DNA from: Congeria kusceri
Lineage: Eukaryota > Mollusca > Bivalvia > Myida > Dreissenidae
Direction: 5' to 3'
Length of the DNA: 64,000 nt
Assembly: GCA_027627225.1 (NCBI GenBank)
Contig: CM051024.1
Span: 46,420,547 to 46,484,546, forward strand
Below the pieces are notes generated by a model, which was given only the letters and a program-made list of their open reading frames with translations, had not been told where the DNA came from and ran no database searches. The first letter of the stretch is position 1; each line of letters begins with the position of its first letter. This document shows positions 1 through 13,890 of this stretch, in pieces. Made by a program: the position numbers and the translations under genes.

Positions 1-51
1 AATACGCCCAGCAGTTAAAGAGGAGACGAGTCCACAACATTATATAGTGGA
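1..51. repeat. Edge fragment of the array family seen at 62.4-62.95 kb
   Basis: These bases resemble the reverse complement of the monomer near 62460 (a stretch for 'subject-to-Ctc, gctgggc') and also resemble 565-600. The Helitron-like element beginning at 52 appears to have inserted into this repeat. Confidence 0.45.
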
Positions 52-466
52 ACTAGACATGTATCCGTAGGACACGGATGCCTCCACATTCCGCTGGTTG
101 TCACAAAACTCTGCTGATGTGTTAGAAAACTGCACTTAAATACCCAGGTGCACACGTTCACATGCTGCTTAAAATGTTTACAAAGTTTCATGACTCTAGC
201 AATAATACTCTTTGAGTTATACGCGACACAAGTCCAAAAATATAGGGGCCATAACTCTACTGGTTTCGGAAAAAAATGCACCAAAATACCCAGGTGCACA
301 AGTTCACATGCTGATTAATATGTTTATAAAGTTTCATCACTCTAGCAGCAATACTTTTTGAGTTATGCGCGACACAAAAATCAGACGGACGGACGGGACG
401 AGATTGACAGACGGACAAGGACAATTCTATGTTCCCTCCCTTCTTAAATGGGGGCATTAAAACAAC
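52..466 (-). mobile_element. Helitron-like (pearl/HINE-type) element with monomers of about 170 bp
   Basis: Read on the minus strand, the element ends in an imperfect hairpin (GTATCC/GGACAC) followed by ATGT and CTAGT, with T as the next base, as Helitron 3' ends do. The interior carries the same monomers as 53.57-54.46 kb (CGCGACACA, AACTCAAAAAGTATTG-like and GGTATTTTGG-like blocks on the minus strand). The other end has a G-rich stretch and GTCCGTC-type runs. Such tandem-core elements are known in bivalves. It has no coding capacity. Confidence 0.6.
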
Positions 467-1180
467 AAAAGGCCATAATTTTGCCAAAATGGTCGCAACC
501 AAACTTCCTTCCTTTACGATCATCTGCACATTAAGGTTCATTGGCTGTGAAAGTGTAAGCGAAACCGACCCAGCAGTTAAAGAGGGGATGAGCACAAAAA
601 ACTTCGGGATGTATGGACGGAGAGGTGAAACACTTAATGCATGCCTCCCACTTTATGGGGGCATAAAAAACAAAGGATATCAGGATACTAATGGATGCCC
701 CCCAGTACGCTTTGTCAAGGAATGGGAATGCAGTGACAAAGGCGGATATATTAATATCCTGTATAAGAATTACAATAATAAGCACTATATAATAATTGCA
801 GCTCATTAAAGGCCAATAAATCCAAGAAAAATTAAGCGGATCCAGTCTTCATGAATACATTTTGAAATAAGTGGAATGTCGGTCCACTTAGCCAGCTAAA
901 AAGACTGGACCGGAATACAGTTAAGTGGACAATACTTTATACGTTTTTTTTCACTCTTCTGTATTCAAATTGTTTAAGAAATAATTATAAACAATCAAGG
1001 TTATTAGACTGTCAATAGGTGAAAACCATTTTTTCTTGTTTACTATGATTTTCTTCATGACCAAAGAACCCTAAATTGATGGATCGTCGGTTCAGTTAAC
1101 TCATACATTTTGCTGGACCGAGCAAAAATTTGGTGGACTGGGTCCACGGTCCACTGGTTTATCGTGAAGACTTCAGATTC
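467..1180. other. Gene-free stretch with repeat fragments
   Basis: Up to about 665 this continues a repeat of the 62.4-kb family, ending in a T-rich/GGGGGCAT motif. From 840 to 1160 there is a sequence with repeated 'ggtccac' and 'actgga' words and weak internal symmetry. The open frames at 429-809 overlap these repeats and show no protein-like features. Confidence 0.5.
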
Positions 1181-1189
1181 TGACACAAT

Positions 1190-1985
1190 GCTAAAACCAC
1201 TCTTGGCAATGAAGCTTCCCATAAAGTTTCATTGAATTCAGGCCAGTGGTAGCTGATCAACAGTCCGAACAAGAATTATGTAAAATATACTAATTTCTTA
1301 AATCTACGAAGGCCCATAACTAAAAAATTATTGGAGCGGAATGCTATGGTACCATGCATACCTCCTCTTAATAATGAAGCTTCCTATGAAGATTTTTCCA
1401 TTTAAACCATTAGTTGCTTAGAAGTAGCCTGGACAATAGTTGTGATCTATATACTAATTTAAGAATATTTAATGGCCAATAACTCCAACGAAAAACATTA
1501 AAGAGGAACGTAGTGGTACTGTGCTTACATTTACCTCCTCTAGACAATGAAGATTCTCATAAAGTTTCATTGAATTCTAGTTAGTTGTTGCTGAGAAATA
1601 GCTCGAACAAGAATTGTGCACTATACTAATTTTAGCAATCTTTAAGTTACATAACTTTTAGAACAATCATTGAAGCACAACGTCATGATGCTACGCACAC
1701 CTCCTCGTGGTAAGCTTCCCGTAAAGTTTCATTGAATTTCGGCCAGTTGTTGCTGACAAATAGTCCGGACACGAATTGTGCACAATACACTTATTTCAGC
1801 AATCTTCAAAGGCCGATAACTCCAACAAACCACTTAAGCGGAACATCCTGGTACTATACACACCTCCTCTTGGTAATGAAGCTTTCCATCAAGTTTAGTT
1901 TAATTCCGGCCAGTAGTTGCTAAGAAAATTCACGGACAAGAAAATGGGACGAACGGACAGACGGACGGTTAGAAGGACGGATGAA
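1190..1985 (+). repeat. Tandem array, about five copies of a monomer of about 167 bp
   Basis: The phrase GAAGCTTCCCATAAAGTTTC recurs at about 1211, 1376, 1549, 1711 and 1878 (spacing 162-173). The array ends in a run of GGACGGA words, as in the other bivalve-type arrays of this window. It is non-coding; copies differ by about 20 percent. Confidence 0.8.
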
Positions 1986-3816
1986 CGGATAAGACGGTGA
2001 ATTTATACTAACCTGAAATGTTTGGGTGAATAAAACGATTCATGGAACATGTTCCTGTCTGATGGCACAATCATTATAAACTTTAAAATATTAAATATGT
2101 ATAATCACGAAACAATACATAAGTGATACATATCAGCAAATCAAACCCATGTCACAGTCAGTAACAAATACATATGATATAAGCCGGTTCTGAGATCTGA
2201 CTTAGATAATCAATTACAATGAGAGCGAATGAGCAACGGAATGATTCTAAATAGTAGAATAATAGCACATAATTTAATGCAAATGGCCCAGAGTGTGAAA
2301 TCGTCGTTTGATTGTTAGCAGCTAATCGGTTAAGTCAAGCTAATATACAATATAACATATATAAATCGGCAATGTAGAAACTAATAATGGATCAACTACG
2401 ATTTTCAAAGATAGGTTTGTAATAGATACCATGCAAACATGTATGTTCCTGTGCAATATAGCATTTGCGGATACTATGGAATGAGTCTTTGTAAACATAA
2501 TTAGGTACTATTCATAACATATGTCTTATATAATCAATACGATTTCATAATATACATCAAATCTATAGATACATGCAAAAAAGAGTATTCTAAATAATAG
2601 ATCTACTTAGTGTGATTGTACGTGTGTTAACCTGTTCGATAAGTATTCAAGCATCATATACTTATATTACTTGAACAATTCTGTTATTAAATATGCCACT
2701 ATTACGAAATATGCCAACTTTATAAAAACATATAATTATTTAGTTTATGTTCAAAAACCATCAAAGTATATCATACACGCAAACAAATTACCATAAATAT
2801 GTAAGAGGAAATCAGCAGCAAACAGCAGTTGTAATCATATGTAATGTAACAAATAATGTAATGTATTGAAATAAACATGAATCAAATAATTGAAGTCATA
2901 CATGTACTGAACTATACTTATATATTGATGAAGTAGCCAATTTTTGCATAAACATTTACATGTACACAATCGGACTTACTTTCAGTAAAAAATACTGGTA
3001 CTGGTGTGAGCAAGAATATAATGGTACCTGGTTTTAGACGTAAAACAACGTTTATAATACTGGCAGCAAAAAGATAAATAGAAAAGGGATTTGATATTGT
3101 CAAATCAAACAATCATACAATTTCTATCAACTTACCCATCTGTGGAGATGTGTAAAGATGTCAGAATACAGAATATTAATTTGTGGTATTTTCAGCAAGC
3201 ATTTCATTCATTGTACGAGTTTTTCATGGTATATACAATAGGGGTTAGAGTGACCATCAGTGATAGTTTGGCTCTTTTTACAATAATAAAATAACATGAA
3301 CCAAGCAAAACATATGTATAATCCTGGCCAAGCCGTATTGGACATATACACATTATTCAGTCGTGTCTCGAAACTTATTATAATTCAAAATACGTTATGC
3401 TGCCGGGATTATGTTATTTTTTCTTCTATTTTTTCTTATTATACATTTTTCTTATGATGTAAATATTTTTTAAGAGCCTTAATTAAATAATGTGTAATTA
3501 TAAGTTTGTTAAACATTTCTTGGCAAACTCATTTCATTCAAATTATAACGCTTGTTTTAGAACTGCCCTGTTACAATCTGAAGAAATCGTAGCACAGGTC
3601 GCGTTTTATATTGCCAATCTGTAACCATGAAATACACATGTAACTCATTTTAACATAACACAGTAAAATTGGTCGACGAATAAAAAAAACAAAACAGAAT
3701 CAACAAGACAAATGATGTAATCTCTCTTATCATCGAAAACAAATCATGAAATTAATTCTCACTCGATCACTAAGCGATACACTGTTACTTTTCGCAATAA
3801 GGCGTTGAACTTTTAA
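1986..3816. other. Gene-free AT-rich stretch downstream of the IAP gene
   Basis: I see no exon-like sequence with flanking splice sites here. Short open frames at 2918-3112 and 3091-3294 lack domains and overlap on opposite strands. Confidence 0.5.
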
Positions 3817-3822
3817 TTTATT
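3817..3822 (-). terminator. Candidate polyadenylation signal AATAAA for the IAP gene
   Basis: AATAAA on the minus strand lies about 270 nt past the RING stop codon, a reasonable 3' UTR length. In AT-rich DNA this hexamer is common by chance, so it is only the best-placed candidate. Confidence 0.4.
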
Positions 3823-4093
3823 TTATGCATAAGTTTACTTGATAATATACATTATGAAAGCAATCAATTGACTGGCTCTGGAAATGTCATCTAAACGTTT
3901 CCTGATGGGAAGTCATCAGATCCAGATGAGGCATGATATTCTTACGTCATAATACTACTCTAACATAATAAAGATACTTTGATAAAGAATTGCCTTTCAA
4001 ATTACTAATTACAGTGTTTCCAAATATATTATTATACATTCTCTTGTTCATGAATTCAATGTCGAGATCGTTTGCATATATGAGTTGCGTCGT

Positions 4094-4215
4094 TTATCCA
4101 TTGCAAATTGGACATTGTGGAAATTTATGGGCACAGTAGTGACAGGTAGAGCAATGCCCACACGGGTATGGTAAGCTTGTGACAGGGCGAAGTCTGCACA
4201 CATAACATGTCCAGT
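4094..4215 (-). CDS. IAP exon 15: C-terminal RING finger and stop
   Basis: The terminal exon starts after ATGTTCCAG at 4215 and ends with TAA at 4096-4094. Its cysteines and histidine follow the IAP RING spacing exactly: C-x2-C-x11-C-x-H-x3-C-x2-C-x6-C-x2-C, with C-G-H and C-P-I-C. In known IAP ligases the last Cys is followed by Arg (which helps position E2-ubiquitin) and a hydrophobic tail needed for RING dimers. Here the protein ends C-P-I-C-N-G, lacking both. Confidence 0.92.
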
Positions 4216-7200
4216 CTGGAACATAATGATTAATTACTGTAATCATTAATAAATACCCATACATCACACATTCTGTTTGGTACAGTTTACTGTCGCTTGA
4301 TGTACATGGTGTTTCATGAAAAAATTTAGGCTAATTGATTGCAAGTGTGTAGCAAAAGCATGTAACAAATATTACTCTGAGGTCTTGTTATAACAGCAAA
4401 TTTTTCACTCTGACTTCTAAAAACAAAAGAATAAACTTTGTACATTTACCATATACAGGTATAGTTCGTCCACTGGTACTAGTAATATCTCTATGGGCAG
4501 AAAGTGACACCTCCACATATTCTAGAGGGTTGCCAGGAGGTCTTGTCATCAACACTTGTGCATCAATACTGATGTCTGAAAACCGATAGACGAACTCTAA
4601 GGAACCGTTTGTTTCTCATCAATGCCTTAATGTATATGTATAATATGCTACACAAATACAACGAACGATCTCACCTTTATATAACATTATTTTAATATGA
4701 CGCACAATGCGATTAATGAACATGGTGTTACCACATTATTTTGAAACAAGATGGCCACATCGCCCTAAATCGGTCACCGGAGTATAAAGATCTGAGCTTT
4801 GGGTTTCAGAGAAGAATATGTTTAAAGGCTAATTAAGTCTTTATAAACCATGTAACGCCTGGGGACAGGCCATGTGTCATAATTTGAAAAATCTTTGTAG
4901 AGGACCAATATACAATGTTTCACATCAAATATGAAACCTCTGGACCTTGCGGTTTCATCAGGAAAGATTTTTAAATTGATTTTGCTATTTAAGTACATAG
5001 AACCCATGTGGCCCCCGAGGAGGTGTGACCACTTTTTACCACAGGGGCGTAATTGAAACAAACTGAGTATAGGATGTCGAACATCAAACATGAAAGCTCT
5101 CAGCCTTGCGGATTTAGAGATTTTTTAATCTTTTCTTTTTAAATCTTGTTTAGCTCTGGTGACCTACATATGAATCGGACCGGATCGATTTGAATTTTTT
5201 TTTAAAGACTGTCACCCAATCATCATTCCTGTGAAGTGTGGTACAAATCTACCAAGCGATTTAGGAGATGTTGTTTGAATTAAAATGATGACGGACGACG
5301 GACGTGCTCAGGTGAGCAAAAGAAGTAAAATGTTCATAATAAGTAAGAAACTGATGTAAATTAATCGATTTTACTTCTAATAAATATGACACATAGTTTT
5401 TATAAAAAAAAAAAAAAATGTTGACTGATGATGTTAACAAAAACATTTTAAAGTTTAAAAATAACCTCATGTTTTGAGAATCAAAAGCGCAACAAGACAC
5501 TGTGTTCGATAAATACACATGCCCCCGGTTAGTGCTGGACATCCCATTTGAGTTATTCTAAGACCAAATCAGGTCAAGGTCAAAGTTTGGTTGGGTGATA
5601 TGGGTGGATTGGGGATGGTCATAAGTAATAACAATATCAGTATCCAAGTGCTGTAGTAAGCGGTGCTGATACTAGACGAAATGGTAAAATGTAGTTATCA
5701 AAGAAACAGCTCATTTGAATTATTCTTAGTATTAGGTCACGGTCAAAGTGAGGTTGGGCGATATGGGTGGATTGGAAACGGTCATTAGTAACAACTGTGT
5801 AAATATCTAAGTGTTGTTGTAAGCGGTGTTGGTGCTAGACGAAACGATAAAATCTAGTTTACCAAGAAATGGCACTTTTTTATTTTTAAAAGTCCATATT
5901 AGGTCAAGGTCAAAGTGAGGTTGGGTGATATGGGTGGATTGGGGATGGTCAAAAGCAACAATTGTGTATGTAACCAAGTATTGTAGAAAGTGGAGTTGGT
6001 GCAAGACGAAACGGTAAAATCTAGTTAAGCAAGAAACAGCCCATCTGAATATTCTTAATGAAAATTAGGTTAAAGTCCAGGTCAAAGTGAGGTTGGGTGA
6101 TATGGGTGGATAGGGAATGGTCATAAAGAAAAACTGTGTAAGTATCAAAGTTTTGTAGTAAGCGGTGTTGGAGCTAGACGAAACGGTAATATCTACTTAA
6201 CCGTGTCACGGACGGACGGGCAGAACAACCACTATACGCCTCCCGCATCAAAAAGCCGGAGGCATACAAATTAAAATGTCGATTTAACTATTTTGGATAA
6301 GTGTTCTTAAAGCGATTTAATCGTTTTAAACGTTTTAAAACATCTTTTAAGTTGATTATATTAATTTTAACTTGTCAATATATGTATGTATATGTACTAT
6401 ATATATAAATATATATAAATATATATATATACATAAGACCATAACAGTTATGTATTAAATGCTCCCGTATATTTTAAGCATAGTTTAACGACGCAATCTG
6501 GAATGTAAAATATCTTACTAAGACTATCCAAATCATTTTGGCGAAATATTTCGTGTTCTGGATCATCAACAGGCGGTGACACTACATGCACATGACCCTG
6601 AGATTGAAACAAAAGTTCTGGTAAATTAATACTATTCCTACCAGCTATAAGCCACAATACAGTTAAGTTGTGCGTTTATAATGCCGATCATACAATACAA
6701 ATATTTTTTTCCTGTTGTACTTTGAACCTTCCATACACATCTAACAAACCATATGTTTCATCAATTATTTGGTAGGAGTGTATAATCTACACTTTGTATA
6801 ACATTGTGTACACACCGGTTACGTTGTCTGTGTACATTTGCTAACGGCATTCTGAGAATTAAACTCTTTTCAAAAGGGATCCTCGTTTATGTCTTTCGTT
6901 CCTTGCTAACATGTGAGATATTGGCAAGTGAAACGAGTTATGAAATTCAAATTGCATTAATGCATGTACAAGTCGCGTCGTTTGTTTGATGAATAAGTTT
7001 AATTTGACAAGTATGGTTATTTTCTTATTGCGGAATATTTTGCTCCATTACCACCACGTATGTAGAGGAAAAGCGAATTTGTACTAAAATATAGTTACGT
7101 GTTTTAATAGACGATTTAGCAAATGCATTACATGTATACTCTTTGCCCTGAGTTATCCGTCAACTACGCGTGGTAATTTGTAACACGAAAGTTTAAGAAA

Positions 7201-10200
7201 TCGTCCACCACTTATTATGTTATATTTGCTATCAAAATGCCACCATTAACATATACACCTTTTTTACGAAGTGAAATTCAGACCGTAAGACAGTCTTGTA
7301 TGTATTTGTACTAACAGTACCATTTGACTTGACAGTCTTGACCGTCTTGTACGCATTTGTTCTCCATTATTTTTGTCAGATGTTCATTCTTCTGTTGAAA
7401 TGTTGATTATATGGGAATGGTTCCTTCAGACTGTATCGCTCATGAAAAGGAATTATAAATTAAGTAGAGCTATGTGTAAAGGTGATTAACACCCCTTATT
7501 AACGTACCGCTTTGACACAGATAAATAATCTTAATTCTTCCAGGTATTTAGAAGTTATTAGAAATTATACTGAGTAAACGATATTGTCTTGACATTCAAT
7601 AATAACTTCGAATATTTACAGCAGACAAACATATATCATCCTACATTATCATCTCGTCTTGTGAAATATTATATATTTGCAACAATATAAAAATCCTTCC
7701 AGGAATTTGCAGTAACGGAGCGGAAATGAATATGTCTTGACCTGCAAATGTGCCCGTGACCTGTGACAGACAAGAATGGTATGTACGCAACTCATCATCT
7801 GCTGATTGGGAATAATGTAGTTATTCTTTGGCAATAAGAGTTAGAGAGCGGAACGAAATCTGTACGGTCAAACCAAGCAGGAACAATTTTATCTTGACCT
7901 TCAATTTTTACCTTGAACCTGGACAAGAACTATTTGGTATTGAGCGTCAATTGTGACTTGACATTTAACAGACAAACATGAGTACATTAAAGTGCACAAG
8001 ATCTGGTAATTGTGGATAATAATCCCAGCAATTAGAAAATCCTTCCAGGTATTTAGAAGATACGGAACGATAACAATTTTGTTATGAACTTTAATTGTGA
8101 CCTTTATTTTTGACAATCATGGAGCATAAACGCGACACATTACTGGTTCATTGGAGGATATGATTTGCAGCAATATGACAATCATTTCAGTTATTTAGAA
8201 GATATCGGATCGGAAATGAACAAGGGACGGACTGACGACATGCCTTTTTGACCAGAATTTCGTAGAATATCTGTTACATTGTTTGAAACACATTTAATAT
8301 ATTTGCAGTAAGCTCCTGTAATCTGCGGAAAAATAACTTTGCTTAAACCATATTATGAACGAAGTAATTCGTCTTCCCAATGTTAATAAGTTGCAATAAG
8401 CAACTAACTCGCTTTAATATATATAGGATCTGACACAAGTTGTCTTTTCATGCCATTATTTATTAAACGAGTTCAGGAATTTTGTTAAGTTAGCGAGCCT
8501 TTGGCGAGCTTCCTAACGAATTTTCTGGACGAGTTTAATATAATATGGTATGAAATGACGAGTGTCAGATCTTTTTTATCACATGCTTAAGCTTTAAAAC
8601 GAAAAAAACTACACCTTACACTTTTACCAAAAGATGTTGATTAATCCTAAAAGTTGTGTACAGACGTGATGTCATTTCATGTTGACGACGCCATTTCACC
8701 AAAATTACGCCATGCGATTGGTGAGTCAAAGAATATGTAGCCAATGAAAACACCCAAATGTTATCTTACACATGTGTAAAATAAAAATATTCGGAATGGC
8801 TGTATTATATGGGAAACAAGGTAAAGCATGTTATAAAATACTATGGTAGGTTTTGAAAAGTGTTATAAAGCACTTTTAGTGTGACAGTTAAGTTAGAATA
8901 TTAAGGGTAGTATCGGATAGAAACATTTTATCAATCCATTAGTAACAACAAATGGTTATGCTGTGTGATAGGCCGAACCTATTGAAATATTGTAGGTTCC
9001 ATCTTGTAGTGTCAAAAAACTAGCTATGGGATAAGTGATCGTAATTCTTTTGGAATAAAGATTCTGTATTAATCAACCAATATGAAGTAATAACATAACG
9101 TGAGTACAGGGCAATGTGAAATACCACATGGTGTTAATTAAGGATTGAATTTAATTTTGGTTGCAATGGACAAACTGGCAAATCCATGATGCGCACTAGC
9201 ATCATTCCTTATATTTACATTATATTTGGGATGATTTCATAACATTCATTTTTATTATTTTTGTTTAACAAGCATTTTATTGCCATTCTAAGAGAAATAT
9301 CACGCACAGCAGTTTTCTTGTCGGAACAGCGAAGTACCGCCCCTTGTAACCGAACTACACAAAATATAAAAATGCAAACTACGATTAATAAAATATGTCC
9401 CTACAAAAATGTCATTTTCTCCTTATTTTACATTCAATTTTCTGCGACAAATGAAATTTAACATAAACATTATGAATCATGACATTTTTATTTGCCTTGC
9501 ATTATTCATATCGCTACAAAACTTAAAAAGTAACTTAAACAAATGCAAAAACACCTATGTCATCAAGAAGAACTGCTATTTCGGCCGGTATAGCCAACAA
9601 GCACCAATCATTATTAATGCTTTAGAAAGATTAACATAAAATAAGAGGTGCTTTGTTAGCAAGACAGTAAATCCACATCATGAATACCTCTATACCACAG
9701 TTGAGTTCTGACACTTTAAAAACACAATTCCTTGGCTGAGATTTAAACAGATCCTGGATAATCCTGTTTTATTATCATCACAACAGATGGAGACTTACAT
9801 GCTTTTAAATGCTTTAATTCCACACCATATATCCAAATTTTAACTCGGCAAGAAAAATGCAAAATAATCCGCAAATGACATCACTAAACAAGTGATGACG
9901 TTTAAGCTAGGTCATCGATCAATAGCATCCACACGGGCGTATCAAAACTCTTTGTCTGAACATAACTTGTATTAGAAAGGATAACATTTTAATATATATC
10001 TCAAAATGCATTTTTTTATTATTGTACATGTTAAACAATTCATCATTATTAACTGTGATATAAATGCACAATAAATTAGACGATCTACATGCATCTAGAA
10101 AATAGACACATCAATGTGAAATCATATCCATTTTAAAGCTACGTTCTTGAACCGATAATACGTCATGGAGATTTTCTGTGGTCGCTTCTAAGAAAAGTAA

Positions 10201-13200
10201 TGTTAACCTAAAAGACCAGAACATATACATATTACTTGCTTAAAATGCCTATGCAATGTCATTTCGCGCTTAAAATCTTCACAGGCTTGTTATTATATTT
10301 GGCTGTCATAGAGTTCGAGGATGCAATCGTATCGTACTATAATAGAAAACAAACTGCTAGGGTAAAATAATGAATGTTATTTTTATTAAAAAAACCAAGA
10401 AAGGATAAGATGACACTATGTCGCTCACTTGACTTTAATGAATCAGTGTGGCTTGTACAAATGTTGAAGTTTATTCAGATATATTTAGAGTTAAACTTTT
10501 ACGACAGACGACAACAATATATTTGTCTGTCACAGGTCAAAGGCACATTTGCAGGTCAATGAATATGTATTCATTTCCGCTCTATAACTGCAAATTCTTG
10601 GAATGATTTTTATATCCGTGCAGATATTTAATCTTCCCAAGACAAGTTAAAGAGTCGCGTACATGATATATGATTGTCTGTCAATATATTACCTTGAACC
10701 TGGACAAGAACTATTTGGTATTGATCGTCAATTGTGACTTGACTTTTAATAGACAAACATGAGTACATTACAGTGCACAAGATCTGGTAATTGTGGATAA
10801 TAATCCCAGCAATTAGAAAATCCTTCCAGGTATTTAGAAGATACGGAACGATAACAATTTTGTTATGAACTTTAATTGTGACCTTTATTTTTGACAATCA
10901 TGGAGCATAAACGCGACACATTACTGGTTCATTGGAGGATATGATTTGCAGCAATATGACAATCATTCCAGTTATTTAGAAGGTATGGATCGGAAATGAA
11001 CAAGGGACGGACGGACGACATGCACTTTTGACCAGAAGTTTGTAGAATATCTGTTATATTGTTTGAAAAACGTTTAATATATTTGCAGTATGCTCCTGAA
11101 ATCTGCGGAAAAATAACTTTGTTTAAACCATATTATGAACTATGAACGAAGTAATTCGTCTTTTTAATAGATCCTGGATAATCCTGTTTTATTATCATCA
11201 CAACAGATGGAGACTTACATGCTTTTGAATGCTTTAATTCCACACCATATATTTCACTCGGCAAGAAAAATGCAAATCAATCCGCAAATGACATCACTAA
11301 ACAAGTGATGACGTTTAAGCTAGGTCATCGATCAATAGCATCCACACGGGCGTATCTAAACTCTCTTTCTGAACATAACTTGTATTAGAAAGGATAACAT
11401 TTTAATATATATCTCAAAATGCATTTTTTTATTATTGTACATGTTAAACAATTCATCATTATTAACTGTGATATAAATGCACAATAAATTAGACGATCTA
11501 CATGCATCTAGAAAATAGACACATCAATGTGAAATCATATCCATTTTAAAGCTACGTTCTTGAACCGATTATACGTCATGGAGATTTTCTGTGGTCTCTT
11601 CTAAGAAAAGTAATGTTTACCTAAAAGACCAGAACATATACATATTACTTGCTTAAAATGCCTATGCAATGTCATTTCGTGCTTAAAATTTTCACAGGCT
11701 TGTTATTATATTTGGCTGTCATAGAGTTAGAGGATGCAATCGTATCGTTCTATAATAGAACACAAACTGCTAGGGTAAAATAATGAATGTTTTTTTTAAT
11801 TAAAAAAACCGAGGAAAGGATAAGATGACCCTAGGTCGCTCATTTGACATTAATGAATCAGTGTGGCTTGTACAAATGTTGAAGTTTATTCAGATATATT
11901 TACAGTTACACTTTTACGACAGACGACAACAATATATTTGTCTGTCACAGGTGAAAGGCACATTTGCAGGTCAATGAATACGTATTCATTTCCGCTCTAT
12001 AATTCCTGGAAGGATTTTTCTATTTGTGCAGACATATAATACTTCCAAAGACAAGTTGATGAGTCGCGTACATGATATATGATTGTCTGTCAATATTCAA
12101 GGTTAAAATTGAATGTCAAGACAATACCGTTAACTCTATATAACTTCTAATAACTTCTAAATGCCCGGAAGAATGCAGAGTTTTACTTCGTTAAAGCTAA
12201 GGTGTATATGTTAATGGTGGCATGTTGATATCAAAAATATCATAATAAGTTGTGGACGATTTCTTAAAATTTCTTTTTACAAATTACCACGCGTAGTGGA
12301 CTGATTACCTGGCAAAGAGTATACATGTAATTTCTATCGCTTATAATCAATCATTATAATGACTAACACTAAGGAAGTTTATTTTATTAATTATTTTCCA
12401 AAATACGTAATATTAAGGGTTCTTCAATAATCCGTACATTAAAAAAAAGAAACACACAACAACTACCATATGTAGTACGTAACGACCGTAAAATGGTAAT
12501 TTACCTGTTCTCGGACATAATTTTGGATGTTATGAACACGCAAATTGCGCATGTATACACAATGTGGAAACCATCGTATATGTTCCACCAGGGGGTTATC
12601 ACCTGCAAAAGAAGAACAAAAACTATTCAAAGTAAGAAACTATTAAAGTGCTTGAATGCAATGCCATACTTACGATTTCTTAATATAAGAACATGCTCTT
12701 ATTACCTTTAGCACAGCATTGTTTTTTTTTTTTTATAAAGCTTGACCAACGTTGGTTACCAAATTATACCGATTGCCAAAATATACGTTTGAAATGCATG
12801 CCAACAGGTAGGCCTTCTCTTTTCAGAAAATCAGTCCTGTTCTCCGATATCGCATAATTATCATAAAATATTAGATTCAAAATACTAGTATTTAGATCTT
12901 GCCAATATATATTGTGCTGAACACAATTGTACTTTTAGTGTATTTCTTTGACACATATTTACCTCTTTGCCAATCGCTTAGTCTGCCCCGGCAGTCAAAA
13001 CACTCGACTATATCTGCCTGTCCTGAAAACATTTTTGCATATATGTTTCAGTATGCTACAAATGTCTCAACACCATTATGTACATAATATACAATAACAT
13101 TGCTTTACGCTATACTGAGACACACATACAATTTTTAAAGGTAACTGATGCAATACTATTCTGGTAAATCATGAACGTGAAATATTGTTTTATTGGACTA

Positions 13201-13628
13201 CTTGTTCACAAGTCTCATGATCTCCTAAAAAGAATTTACTGCATCATTTTACCTCGCTTATTGCACCGCAAATCGTTCACGTTATTTTCTATTATATAAT
13301 CGTAATTTATAGGGCGTTTCGACCGTAGGTGTCAATAACATTTGCAAAACTAATGTTCATTCACAGACAATACATAGCGAAATATTGTTTAATTCGATAT
13401 CCTTGTTTCTATGAATAATTGACACATGTATATCATTTTAATATATCAACAATGGTAATCGTTGACACCTTCGCTGGGGTGGGGATGGGGGTGGTTGTGG
13501 GGGGGGGGGGGAATAAGTAGCAGTAGTAAAACCAACAAATGAAAGGTACATGATGTACCGATACGCAACTTTTTAGGCGTGATTTCCAATCCTGCTGGAA
13601 CCGTGTATTCCACCTGCTTTTTTAATTT

Positions 13629-13724
<96 letters not shown>

Positions 13725-13822
13725 ATACTACTACTACTACTACGCCTACAACTTTCTACTTCCACCACCACTACCACCACCACCACAACAACAAACTTCA
13801 TCACCACCACCAACAACTACTA

Positions 13823-13890
<68 letters not shown>

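Larger units (their letters stand above)
7125..12335. mobile_element. Foldback-type block with inverted arms in IAP intron 12
   Basis: The left arm (about 7125-7790) is the imperfect reverse complement of the right arm (about 11925-12330). Shared landmarks are TACATGTATACTCTTTGCC, ACGCGTGGTAATTTGT and GCCACCATTAACATATACAC. The left arm has about 220 bp of extra sequence. Inside are two directly repeated blocks (described separately) and a small foldback element. No transposase was seen. It lies wholly in the intron between the BIR3 and linker exons. Confidence 0.7.

Noticed and set aside
10628..10897. Duplicated minus-strand proteins (also 7901-8116)
   Set aside because: Both lie in copies of block A within an intron and contain repeat monomers; no splice or domain support.
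13622..13816. Poly-Ser protein on the minus strand
   Set aside because: It is only the translation of the CTA microsatellite inside an intron.
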